Below are positions 18,825 to 29,700 of a stretch of DNA of 47,312 nucleotides, one piece after another. The notes beneath the pieces are model-generated. The model saw only the letters and a program-made list of their open reading frames with translations, searched no databases and was not told where the DNA came from. The position numbers and the translations under genes were made by a program. Source of the DNA: Ectocarpus siliculosus (taxonomy: Eukaryota > Sar > Phaeophyceae > Ectocarpales > Ectocarpaceae); assembly GCA_000310025.1 (NCBI GenBank), contig FN649733.1, positions 1,587,031 through 1,634,342 on the forward strand. Direction: 5' to 3'. Position 1 is the first letter of the stretch. Each line of letters begins with the position of its first letter.

Positions 18825-21800
18825 ATGGCATCCGGCGAGGGACCCGACGCGTGGCTTGGGCTCCTGAAATGGACCCTGAGCCACCAAGATGGAACAGAAC
18901 CTTCAGACGCTCGCCCCATGGGAGATGAGGTGTGTACTCCTGTTTTATGTCTGGCGTTTTCCTTAAACAATACTTTATGCACTTGCATTTCTCCACCTTG
19001 AGACTTGAGACGCAGGAAGCCAACAGACGGCACGGCACTGGTCTGGAGTAAGATCAAACGCGTCGCTAGGGACTGGCTCCTCGTCAGCTCCCAATACAAT
19101 TACCAGTATGTTGCTGGCGACGGTCCTCCCCAGATGAATTCGTGTGCCCCATTGGTTGACTTTTGAGGAGGGTTCGCTGTGGGCCTTTGTTGTCGCTCTC
19201 TGTAGTGGTTCAATCTCTCCCAAGTATGCATACAAGACCCAGAGGTTGGGTTTACTACTGCTGTGTAGTCACACACGGACTGCGTATCCGTTTGGGGGAC
19301 ACGATACAAAGCACACCTACTGGTTGCCAAGTGGATGATGCTATGTCGTGCCTCAGAGGTTCTATGCTTTCCAAGGAGCATTCCGTCTTACATGTACTTC
19401 TAGAAGCATCGAGGCTTCCAGATACCCCCATGCACGACTGTGAGTGTCCCCTCTCATCCCCATATTGTGCCCCCCTCCCACGCGATTGCTGGACGCGTCC
19501 TCATTGGTCAGCGAAGCTAGCGCGGCAAAAAAGAATGAAACACGAGGGAAACGATTTCGTATTTTAGACACATGTTGCTTTCCACGGCAGACCTACTGTC
19601 CGCCCCCACGCCACGATACTTCACCCAACAGATACCACGCCAACCCAAACGTTTTGTCAGAACTTCGACCCCTGCCTGACCGACGTGTCCGTGACACCTC
19701 TCGCGCCTTGTGCCGCAGGACCGGGCCTGGCTGGAGAAGGTCGTGAGCGAGGGCATCCGCGACGACTTCAAGACCATGACGGACATCTACTCCCGCCTCT
19801 GCGTCTACCTCGACCGGGCTGCCTCCAACCCGGCTCCTGCTCTTCCCTCTTGCCCTCACCGACTAGCCGGCGGTGAAGACCCCACCGCAGAAGGAGAAGG
19901 AAGCACCGCCGTCAGCGGAGCAGGCGGCGCAATGACGACAGCCGGGACTGTCGGCATTGGATCAGGGGCCCCGAGTGACTTCGTTCCACCACAGCCGCCG
20001 CCACCGGACACGGATGCCTCCGCTTCTGCGACGGGAGCCGTGCCTGCGACGGCCGCTGGCGGGGAGGGGGCTCTGTCGACCTTTACAGTCGCCGCCCCTT
20101 CATTCACCTCTCCGCCCGTGGGCCAGACGGCGGCCGCAGCGGCGGCGGCGGGAGGGGCAACGAGCGGCGGGGTCGGGGAAGGGGGCTGCACCGCGGAGGA
20201 GCTCAAGGCGCTGGAAGCGGGCGTTCTGGACGATCTAGAGGTGGTGATCGTGAGCTTCGGGTGCTTGTTGTCTCTCTTGTGCCATGTCTGTATGCATCTC
20301 CGTTGTGTTGTCGCTTTGGAATGGGGCAACGCTCTCTTCTCAAATACTGGTTGTGGAGGTCTTATTTTTGGTTGCATTTGCTGCAGTGTTGGGGGTTGCC
20401 TTTCTTCCCGTCAGTCCTGCATTGTTGTTGTTGTTGTTGTTATCTTCACATTAAAAACCGTTCCGATCTCTCTCTACCCAGTACCTTCGTATGTCCGTAC
20501 TGATCCAACACTCGACGCGGTCGATTCCCGTGGTCACAGGTTAACTTACCCTAAAAAGGTACACTCAAATAAACTGGCCCCGAGGGGTCCGCAAGTCAAT
20601 AGAAATCAACGACAGATATTCTGGGATCCTCCGCTCCCTCTTCGCGCTATGCGGGGTATCAACTGAGATTAGCAGTCACTATCTATCATGGGCCGGAGAG
20701 AAAGAGGTACACTCCCTTGGTTCAATCTTGGTACTTCACAACGCAAGCAGAGACAAGGCCATCTGGCACAGAAAAAGAGAGAAAAAAAGAGAGAAAAAAA
20801 AAAAGAACATAGAGAAAAAAAAGGAGAAAAAAATACAAATGGAAACCGTAAGGAGAAGAGAAAATAAATGAAAATAAAATGAAAAAGGGCGAGGACAAAG
20901 AGGGACCAGGCCGAAAATAACAGGGAGTATGAGGAAGTATGAGGCAGAACAAGGCATAGTAGTACACGAACACCTGTACCAATCAGGACCAGAATCGTGG
21001 TCACCCGGCGCGTGTTGATTGGATACTTCGTCTGAGGAACACATTCTCGAGAGCGAATGCGTTCCCCACAGCGCCGGTTGTGCAGGTGAGTAGTCGTATT
21101 TCCTTCATAGGCTGGATATGGTGAAAGATGTTGACTTGTCTCATGACATTTTCTCGTTTGCCCTGTACAGGAGCTCCAAGACGTTGTGGAGCAAATTGAT
21201 ATGGCCGCAACTTTCGCCAAGATCGGCGGGTTCGGGAGACTCCTTGCCCTTGTGACCCCCTCACGCAGGCCCGAAAAGGTGCGAGAATGTACTGGTGCGT
21301 CTCTTGCCCCTACTAATTTTGACGGACATTCCTGTGTGAATTTTGGAAGAACTCGTTGTTCAAATTCAGTTGCTACACACAGGACACCCTTACACATGTA
21401 GCACGCCCCCCCCACCTTTTTGGTGGCATGACTGCAAGGTAGAAACAGATTGTCTCGGCATGACTTGTCTTGTATCTTGCCGCAAGTTCATATTTTTTTG
21501 TTTTCGCTTTCTCTGTGCATGACTCTCTTTCTCTAACGATCTCTCTCTCTTTCTCTCTCTCTCTTTCTCTCTCTCTCTTTCTCTCTCTCTCTTTCTCTCT
21601 CTCTCTCTCGTTCTCCTACTCTGACGCGGGCGCAACAACTCCTGCAGCTGCGTCTTCGGGCGGCATCCTTGATCGCAACCCTGACCAAGAACAATCCACC
21701 TGCCCAGGTGCGACGAACATTGCAAGTTCGACTTGTTTTCTTGGTTCCAGTTATTTTTCCTTTTGTTTCAGAGCGAAAAAGAAAAGGTAAAAGGGACGAT

Positions 21801-23923
21801 TATCCCGCCGCGACCAACGAAGAGGCTATGGAATCGTCCGCGTACCTCATGAGAACAAACTCACAATTTTCGTTTCGATTCAAGCCATGAGGAGGAGGGG
21901 AAGACGTGGACGCCTAGGAAACAACGACCAGCCAGTATTTTGTAGAAGTTCGCGCATCGCACACGAGCCAAGGTGCTTGTTTTCCATGCCGAACAAACAG
22001 ACCACGGCTCCTTGCTCGCTTGCAGTACCTCAATGTCCGCGTTGGCCTGTACGGGCGTCGCGAGAACGCGGTGGTCGTCGCGAGGGCTTCGGAGTAGTTT
22101 CGCCAAGCCTTTCGGGAGGATACGCTGTGTATTGACATACGTACATGCAGCACGATCACTTTTGTTGTCTCCAGAAGGGGGGTGCTTGCTCGCCTCCGTT
22201 CACACCGAGACCGCGCTCCACACACGGCTTTGACCTTCCTTTCCCGCCCCCGCTGTCCCACCTCCCCGCAGGCGGCCTTTTCGTCGTCCAGAGGGCATAA
22301 AGCACTCATCGAAGTTGTGGCAGCGCAGGTGGCGGCAGCAGCAGCCACCTCACCGAACAACACCGCCTCCCCTGAAACACCCGGGGATGCAAGCGACGCG
22401 TCCCCGCCTTCGGCGCCGTCGCTGTCGCTGCCGCTGCAACGAGCGATCTTGCACGCCCTGAGCTCCTCCGTCATGGGCCTCGCGCCGGTGGAGGATGCCC
22501 TGTGCCTGGAGCCGGGCTTCCGGGAGTTCCTAGCGCAGGCGCTGTCGCAGGCCGGGGAGGGGACCGGGGGTGCCACGGGGACGGCAGGGGAGAGCAGCAA
22601 GCTTCGGAGCAAGGCTGCATTCGTTTTGAAGGTGAGTGTCCATTTTTGTTGCAGAAGATGGTGGTGGAACCGGGTTACGCGGGCATGCAAACCGTTCGTG
22701 GAGGGAGGCGTTTTTATCGGGAGGCGCCTGACGACGCGCGGGGAACCGTGGTTGACGAGGGAGCCGGGTGTGAGAGGTGCATTGGATGTGGAACCTCGCT
22801 TGTCGAAGTTTGGCGTTCCCTCGATGTCTTGCTGTCCATGTACGTGGCGTGGCGCCGAAGACCGCGATTGTGGGCACACCAAGCCGGTTCAGGCTACGGC
22901 AACTGCTTTGGCCGGAGTCACCACCTCTCCCCACACCCTAAATGGTGGACCTTCACGCTTGGCGTGGGCAATAGAGAGGGACTGGAACCGGAGAGTAGGG
23001 TGCTTTTCGGGGGAGGGCTTTTTTTTGCCAATATGAGGACCTCTTCAAATCTGCCCTTGCAGGCTTCACATTCACGCTTCAAAGTAGTACGCTTCAATTC
23101 CAGTGTTGAACGTATGCAGTAATCCCGCGGCCCACGGCACGCCTATCTTAAGGCCGCCGCTTCGGCCACAGAGTGGGAAAAAGCCTCAAGCCGTGGATTG
23201 CTTCTTGGCGAACTCGTGTTCTCGCCCATCAGTCTCTACCCTCATCCTCGACTTGTGTTCCCTTCGCACACGGTCGGCGATTTTGTTTTTCGAACAGGCT
23301 CTCATCAGCTCGCCGGAGGCAGAACGTGCTCGCGCGGAGGCCCTTTGGCCGGCGGTGTTGGGCTTGGTGGCTGGGCTGGAGGCGCTGGCTGCCGGGGACG
23401 AAGAGGACCCCGCCGCGGCTCTCGAGACGTGCATCGAGGCCCTCCTCGCGGCGTCTAGGTAAAGTGTGTTGTTCGTGATGGTTGCTTTCGTGTAGATGGA
23501 GCTGCGCAACAGGTGACACGCTGCTGCACCTCTTTGGTGATATACAGTACTCAACACTTGGGACAAAGAAAAATTCACGCACGCACGCACCTGTGCCCGT
23601 TTCTTGCTGAGTGAGGCATTTCTAGGTGGTCGCGATACCCACTCCGTAACCACTCCCTTGTCTACCGTTCGTTGTCCGTCCGTTGCCTGGGGTGCTGGGA
23701 TTGTGACAAATTGTCACTGGACAGGAGCCCGGACGGAGACAGACTTGTGAGGGACCTCGGATCGCGGGTCTCGAGAGTCGCAGCAACGCGAAGACAGGTG
23801 CTGGTGGAGACGCGCCAGGCGGCGGCGGCGGCGAGTGGGGGGCAAGAGGATGATGCTGACAGCGAGGAGTACGAGCTCGGACTCTGGTCGGAGTGGGACG
23901 CTCTCACCGGGCCGGCCCAATAG
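18825..23923 (+). CDS. FES1: Fes1/HspBP1-type Hsp70 nucleotide exchange factor, 7 exons
   Basis: Armadillo-type exchange factor that releases ADP from cytosolic Hsp70; the family assignment rests on sequence pattern. Exons: 18825-18929, 19719-about 20249, 21171-21278, 21648-21707, 22272-22631, 23298-23458, 23725-23923, all in phase, about 507 residues. The N-terminus LGLLKWTLSHQDG is the Fes1 signature helix. DRAWLEKVV follows, then an Ala/Gly/Pro-rich insert of about 110 residues, then armadillo repeats: LQDVVEQIDMAATF..GGF, LRAASLIATLTKNNPPAQ, LQRAILHALSSSV and KLRSKAAFVLK. The last 60 residues are an acidic tail ending near LWSEWDALTGPAQ. There is no signal peptide, so a cytosolic Fes1/HspBP1 role fits better than ER-lumenal Sil1. 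The exon 2 donor is uncertain (20240, 20243 or 20249; GTGAGC at 20250 matches best). It lies divergent to NOG1. Confidence 0.88.
20422..20618 (+). repeat. dispersed repeat, copy B (FES1 intron 2)
   Basis: Starts TTGTTGTTGTTATCTTCACA then TTAAAAACCGTTCCG, with the ATTCCCGTGGTCACAGG block in the middle and GGCCCCGAGGGGTCC then GCAAGTCAATAGAAATCAAC at the end. It is the best full-length match to copy A, in the same plus orientation, here sense to its host gene. Confidence 0.8.
21540..21610 (+). repeat. CT-rich simple repeat in FES1 intron 3
   Basis: Tandem CTCTCTCTCTTT units of about 20 bp ahead of the exon 4 acceptor at 21647. A purine-rich counterpart lies in intron 2 around 20770-20900. They may serve as extended polypyrimidine tracts. 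Confidence 0.8.
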
Positions 23924-24847
23924 TGTCTTCTGCTGAGCCCGGCCTTCCTTCTTTTTCTGCCTGCGTGGGAGGTTGGCTGATCTGCAGCTCGGCTGTTGCC
24001 TGCTGAAACGACGGGAACCTGCCAGCACTACTACCCCGGGCCTTAAAAAAAAATGGCACAGAGATCGCGTCGCCACATGAAGGAGGACGCTATCTGCTGG
24101 GCGCCCCATGACAAATCCTCTTGAGTATAATTCCGTTTCCAGGACGATTTTGTTTTCCCGTCTACTGGTCGGGGAGAACGCTTCTGTTTGGCGGGTGGAA
24201 ACCGTGCCGGGGGCGGGGGGGCTTCTTTCTTGTCATGCTTGCCAGGAGTTGCGGGATTGTGGGGTGGGATGGCGAAAGAATGGGTGAGGGTGCTGTAGTC
24301 GTAGGATAGGCTTCGACGTTGGATGAGGTCAAAAACGGGCCTTCGAGAGTGTGACGTGATAAGCACATGCGATCTTATTTCTCTTGCCCACACGGACGAC
24401 TGAAGGGACAAGCATCCCTTTTGCGCGCATAGGATCAAGGGCTATCTATTTTACTCTACGGAGATGCCTGGAATAAGTAAGAGCAACCTGTTGGTTTGAT
24501 TTGGGGGTGGAGCCCCTCAAAACAAGCGACATAGGGGTTGATTTGTCGCTTGGAACCGTGGCACTGACAAGGTTCCGACTGTTGTAAATACGACGTAAAA
24601 TAGAGGGTAAGCGACAAAATGTGGCAACGCTCTGTGTAGATTGTCATGCAAGATGGGTGGTGGCATGAGCGTGGGAGCCACAGAGGCTGTCCGAATGAGT
24701 GTCCCAAACGCGTTCCCAACGACACGAGAGGGGTGAAGACGAATGTGGTCGAGGTTGCTTCTCCCCCTAGACGGTACATTCACCAGGAAACGATCATAAT
24801 TGAATTGAAAATCAAAACGGGTTGTGTGGAGGCACGCAGCCGAACGA

Positions 24848-25059
24848 GCAAGACGACGGTTCAAATCCTCCCCCGAGGAAATACCGTTTTCATTCTGCTA
24901 GTCAAAATGAAGGCGACGGTTCTAACTCCGTCTGCTCAGCTAAATGCCTCCACGACGCCAAACCTGCAAAAAGTGGTGCGCGCGTTCTACTTTGCAGGGC
25001 TGCTAACGGAGGCGTACTTCGTCACCGACTCCTCTCCTCCCAGCCCGGAGTAGACCTCG
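24848..25059 (-). pseudogene. duplicated 3' fragment of the lumen-protein gene
   Basis: Matches 26625-26839 in the same orientation: the last coding bases plus about 140 bp of 3' flank, including the CCTCCCCCGA, GGCGACGGTTCTAA and CCGTCTGCTCAGCT blocks. On the minus strand it still reads EVYSGLGGEESVTKYA to a TAG at 24989-24987, against EVYSGQGGEESVTMYT in the intact gene. Similarity ends abruptly at 25059, directly beside the foldback element. The upstream exons are absent, so it is a gene fragment. Confidence 0.85.
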
Positions 25060-25068
25060 GTAGGTGTC

Positions 25069-25157
25069 CCGGTATAGTGCCGGTATGTGCCCAGGAGGGC
25101 AGACCGACACTATACCGGCCACCGGCCCTCAATAGTGCCGACTTGGCACTATTGAGG
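25069..25157. repeat. double hairpin foldback repeat
   Basis: Two perfect inverted repeats lie side by side: CCGGTATAGTG (25069-25079) with CACTATACCGG (25108-25118), and CCTCAATAGTGCC (25127-25139) with GGCACTATTGAGG (25145-25157). They share the GGCACTAT core with 26456-26540. Confidence 0.85.
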
Positions 25158-26455
25158 ACTGTTCGACGTCAGAGTGCAGCGCTTACGCTTGCGGGGCTGA
25201 CAGAGTACCAACCGAACGGTATACAGATCAACTGTGCAGTGGGCGACGTGGGCAGGCTTCTTGAAGTTTCGGGAGGCTCCTAGTCAGTCGAAAACACGGC
25301 TTTGATCACACTAAGATTTCCTTGATCAGATACATTTGTTGCACCATTGTTCTCTTTCCCACCTCAGCGCACACACTCTGGTAGACCGTGCTGCCCGATC
25401 AAAAGGCACCTCGCACTCATATAGTGTAGTGGGAAGAAGGCCGTAGCACTATTCAGGCAACCTCAAAGTCACCCCTCGACATTGAAAGATTAACCCCTAT
25501 GCACGCGATGTCCGTTTGGAGGTACAACGGATGTAGAGCTCCTTACATGAGCACAGCAAAAAAAGCAGATGCAACCCAAATGAACGAAGATAAAAAGCTA
25601 AATAGAGAAAAGAAAACAAGTCTTCGGAAGCGAGAAAAACGACCACAAAAAAAAGAAACGCCATGCTGAAACCGTGCAGCTATGCCGACCTACCCCCTGG
25701 GCCTCTGCGTAGAGCTGGTAGGATCTTCAGCAGCAGCACGGGTACCTCCACCTTGTAGTGTGAGGCGTGTGTATGGCGTCGATGTCTCTCGTTTTTTTTA
25801 TTATGAGCATCGACCGCTCTAACCGGCTGACCAATGAAAAGACGTCAGTCTCAGTGCGGTTAAAAATCAGGAAATAAATGAGGATTCTTGGAGGCTAAAA
25901 GGTTTTCTGATCAAAGACAGAAACGGTGGCAACAGAAGAAAACTGCACGTGGCTGTATACCAAGGCTACTACGTTGCACACGCGTTCGTTTCGGAGTGCT
26001 TTCATCCTTCCTGGTCCTTGTGTTTACCACATTTACATTACAGTAGTCTCGTCACAAATATTTCCACTACTTCGGGCGTTGATCTCTAGACTCTGCCCCC
26101 TGCGCGTTTGATGTGGGGAAGGTCATCTCGCTCGAAACTCTATAATAATCCCTTCAACGCCATATTGTCCTCCTCCTCCATCATCACTGCTACCCTTCGC
26201 TATTCTTCCCTTCCCACATCCTTTGTCACTACTACCATCCTCCTTTTCGTCCGCCTCACTACTACTGAAGTCCCAGCGTATTGGCTGAATTGGCTGTGGT
26301 GGAATTTGGTCGATCGGTAAACCATGATATATCAAGCCGTCACGAGCGCTCGTACCGACAGAAAACGAGCTAAACCTGTAGCTCGAAGGTAAAACGTCTA
26401 CGAACCCTGTTGGTGTGGAAGGCCTTGAGGCGAAAAAAGGTTGTGTGTGTGGGCT

Positions 26456-26540
26456 GAACCGGCACTATTGAGGGGTACGATATTGCCTGAACCGGCACGA
26501 TAGCGGGCAGCCCTCAATAGTGCCGGTTCGGCACTATTGA
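26456..26540. repeat. foldback repeat with 19-bp perfect arms
   Basis: GAACCGGCACTATTGAGGG (26456-26474) is the exact reverse complement of 26511-26529, with 36 bases between. The right arm also forms an alternative 12-bp hairpin with 26529-26540. It is the same family as 25069-25157 and lies about 230 bp beyond the lumen-gene stop codon. Confidence 0.9.
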
Positions 26541-26766
26541 AGCCTCTGGCGGAGTCCAGATAATTTACCGGCCCTTTGTCGGACTCTGGCACTATTTAAC
26601 CGCCACTATATTTGGACACCTACTGCAAGGCGACCGTTTCTAATCCTCCCCCGAAAAGATAGTTTTCGTTCTGCTAAGCAACTAAGGCGACGGTTCTAAT
26701 TCCGTCTGCTCAGCTTAAAAAGCCCCCGCGACGCCAGAACCTGCAAAAAGAGGCGCGGGCGTTTCT

Positions 26767-29700
26767 CTACTTGGCCGGGCCGTTCACGGCGGTGTACATC
26801 GTCACCGACTCCTCTCCTCCCTGCCCGGAGTAGACCTCGAACATCGCCAAGGGCTCCTGCATGGTGTACCCGTCCTTCGCTAGCCTCGCCATGAACGAGA
26901 TCCAGGGAGTCATGCCGGGCTTTCCGTCGTGGTCGTCCCGCAGGTATTGCCCCGGCGGGGAGATTCCGCTGGCCGTGAAACCGTTCGAGATTGCGGGAGA
27001 ACCCTTTGCGTCGCTGACCTCCAGTCCTGGGGGCCGTGCAATGAGAGCCAATCGCCGATTTTTAGCCTTTTGGTCAGTCATCGGCGAGAGGGGAACGATT
27101 TTACATTTCGTTTGCGTCTTTTGGGGGTACGTCGACATACCGAGTGCACGTCCAAAAATTAAAAATAACTGCGTAGGGTTTACCACATGACTACAGCAGT
27201 GCGGTACAACTGCGGCAATCTACCTCCTCGTGCAACAGCAGTACCACACAACTCCGGGCCACGAGGAGGCCGCAGGTTTGCACCGCGAAACACTGCAAAA
27301 AACGAAAGTGCGCACGGTTTCTCGAGAAAGAAGCCCCGGTGCGGCACCATTTTCTTCCATGCAAAAAAACACACAACAATCAAAATTCCACGGCTCCGCC
27401 GGAGAGTAGTCCAGGAGAGGGGGGCGCGCGCTTGAGCTACCTCCAGTTGGGGGGGGGGGGGGGGGGGGGCGGGATCTACAACCCTCGGGATCGGCTCACA
27501 GGCCCGACAGACTGCACCTGCCGCATGCGCTACCTCCGCGAGGTGGGGCCATTAAAATTCGCGATGTTGGTCGTAAGATATTTTACCGAGGTAACCTGGA
27601 GGTAGTAGCCTAGTCAACTCTCATGCGACGGCACACACAATGTATGAAGCATGGCAAGCCTGCAAAGTTAACGGAACCATGCGTGTGGTGGATTTCCCCC
27701 ACTCTCTGGAAATACAGATGCTTTTAGTCGACCCTTGCCCTCTTCTGAGGTTCGGGAGATGGAGGGATGGTGGAATGTATGAGACACAACCTTTACGGTG
27801 ACAAACAACGAACACCACGGCTGAAGTCCTTACCGACAGTGACGTCTACGCCTTCAGGCGTTTGGTTGGAAAACGTGGTAAGCTCGCGGCCGCCCTCGGC
27901 GCCGGGGGTCTGCGCGAAGTGCTCGCGAGCCTCGGCGCGCATCGCGGCGATCTTCGGAGCAACGTCCGCCCAGCTGATGGACTGAGTCTTGCCGACCACC
28001 GTGCGCGGGGGAACGTGTTCCAGCTCCATCTTCGCAGGGAAAACGAGGCGTCGTGACATGTGTTAATTGGGTTGTAAATTAGCCTTGAAGGGAGTCGTGG
28101 GCACATCACATGTGTGTACAAATGTGTCGCGTTACCATGTTTCTGTCTGGCAGGCAAACGTGTTGGGGGTAGCGCCCCCGCTCAAGACCTTGTCTCTCAC
28201 CTTCCACCTCTATCGTGATCTATGGCGTAAGGGTACTGCCGGGCGGATGCGAGGCGCCCATGGAATCTCCCAGCGTAGGAGTATCTACGTACAGGTCCCC
28301 CGAAAACGTCACGATTACGGAAACAACTGCTGCAGCTACGTATGTAGAGGTTGGCACGACTCACCCTGTCCTTCGTGAATAAACCTGCGGCAGACACGGG
28401 GCTAGACGAGCCCAGGACCGCAATCGCGGCTGCTCCGCCCAGAACGCCTAAACAGCAACAAACAGGGCGCGGAGGACATGCGCAAGGAAAGACGTCAGCT
28501 CGGCAACGGGGCAGCTGTGCTGAGTCCACGGCCAGATTTCCTCCTGTGGAAAACGCAAAAATGAATGAAAGGCTGGCTGGCGTATGGGCGTCATTTGTCA
28601 CAGCCAACGACGCACGACTTCGGAAATGATTATGTCTACCAATAAGCGTGATCGCGAAAGATCCACCGCCTTGTAGTGAACAGTATTTCTGGGAATTAAT
28701 ACGTATTTCCAAAGAACCGTGAACGACCGTCAAATACTTACAGAAGTGATCTTCACGACAGTTGGTCGTGTCGAGCGACTGGACAGCTGTGCATTGCTTG
28801 TCTTCTACTTTGAAAAGCAATACCTTTTTCTGCGACACGAGAACAAATGCCCCGGAACGGAATGCCCCGAAGTTGATTCAGATGGCGCCAATGATATCGC
28901 GGCCGCCCCGCCCGACAGTATAACAATGAGCCGCGGAGCGCAAAGCGCGAGCGTCCTTTCCCCTCCGTCTCAGGAGGGAAACAACAGGCTCTAAATATGG
29001 GCTAAAGTTGCGCCTTGCGATACACGGGCCCCAAAACTTGATTTCTGGGAAGCCTTACTATAGCCCACACCTTTGGACCCGGAACGAGATCTATAGGGCA
29101 CCCATTCACGATCTCTTCGCTTCTGAGGAAGAAGAAAAATAGCGCGCTCTTCGTCACACCGGTTTGGTCGTGCTTCGGCAACAGATGGCCGTGCTACACA
29201 GGCGTATGTGCCCAAAATTCGTGGGAGATCGCTCACCCCATCCCCTGGGAGTTGTGGAGAGGGAAAACGTCCGACGTACCGGAGATTGTTGCACCCGAAC
29301 ACACACGCGGTAAGGAAAACAACACAGAATAGTTACCGCCGGGAGGATAACACAACTTCAGCGCGAGGAGAACAACGCAGCTATCCCCGGGAGGACAACA
29401 CAGCATCTGCAAGGGAGGGCAGCGTGGGTGCACGCCGATCCCAGGCGGCGGCGCCCTATCCACACATTGACCACCAGCGGGTGAGAGGACAGAGAACCGG
29501 GAAGATCATCCGAGGATTGACGCGAGTTATCAGCGACAGCAACAGTCGATATTCAGGTTGCGCGGGATGGAACATGCCCTTCAGCAGCAACAGCAACAGG
29601 AGATAAGACAGGTTGCGCGCCATAGAACAGGCCCGCCTGAACTCGATGAGTGCCCAGGAGAGCCTCGAGCATTTGGACGGGATCTTGCAGACTGGAAGCG

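Larger units (their letters stand above)
23924..26766. other. intergenic region between convergent FES1 and lumen-protein gene
   Basis: It holds the 3' flanks of both genes, a truncated duplicate of the lumen-gene 3' end (24848-25059) and two clusters of foldback repeats. No further coding sequence is supported. Confidence 0.55.
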
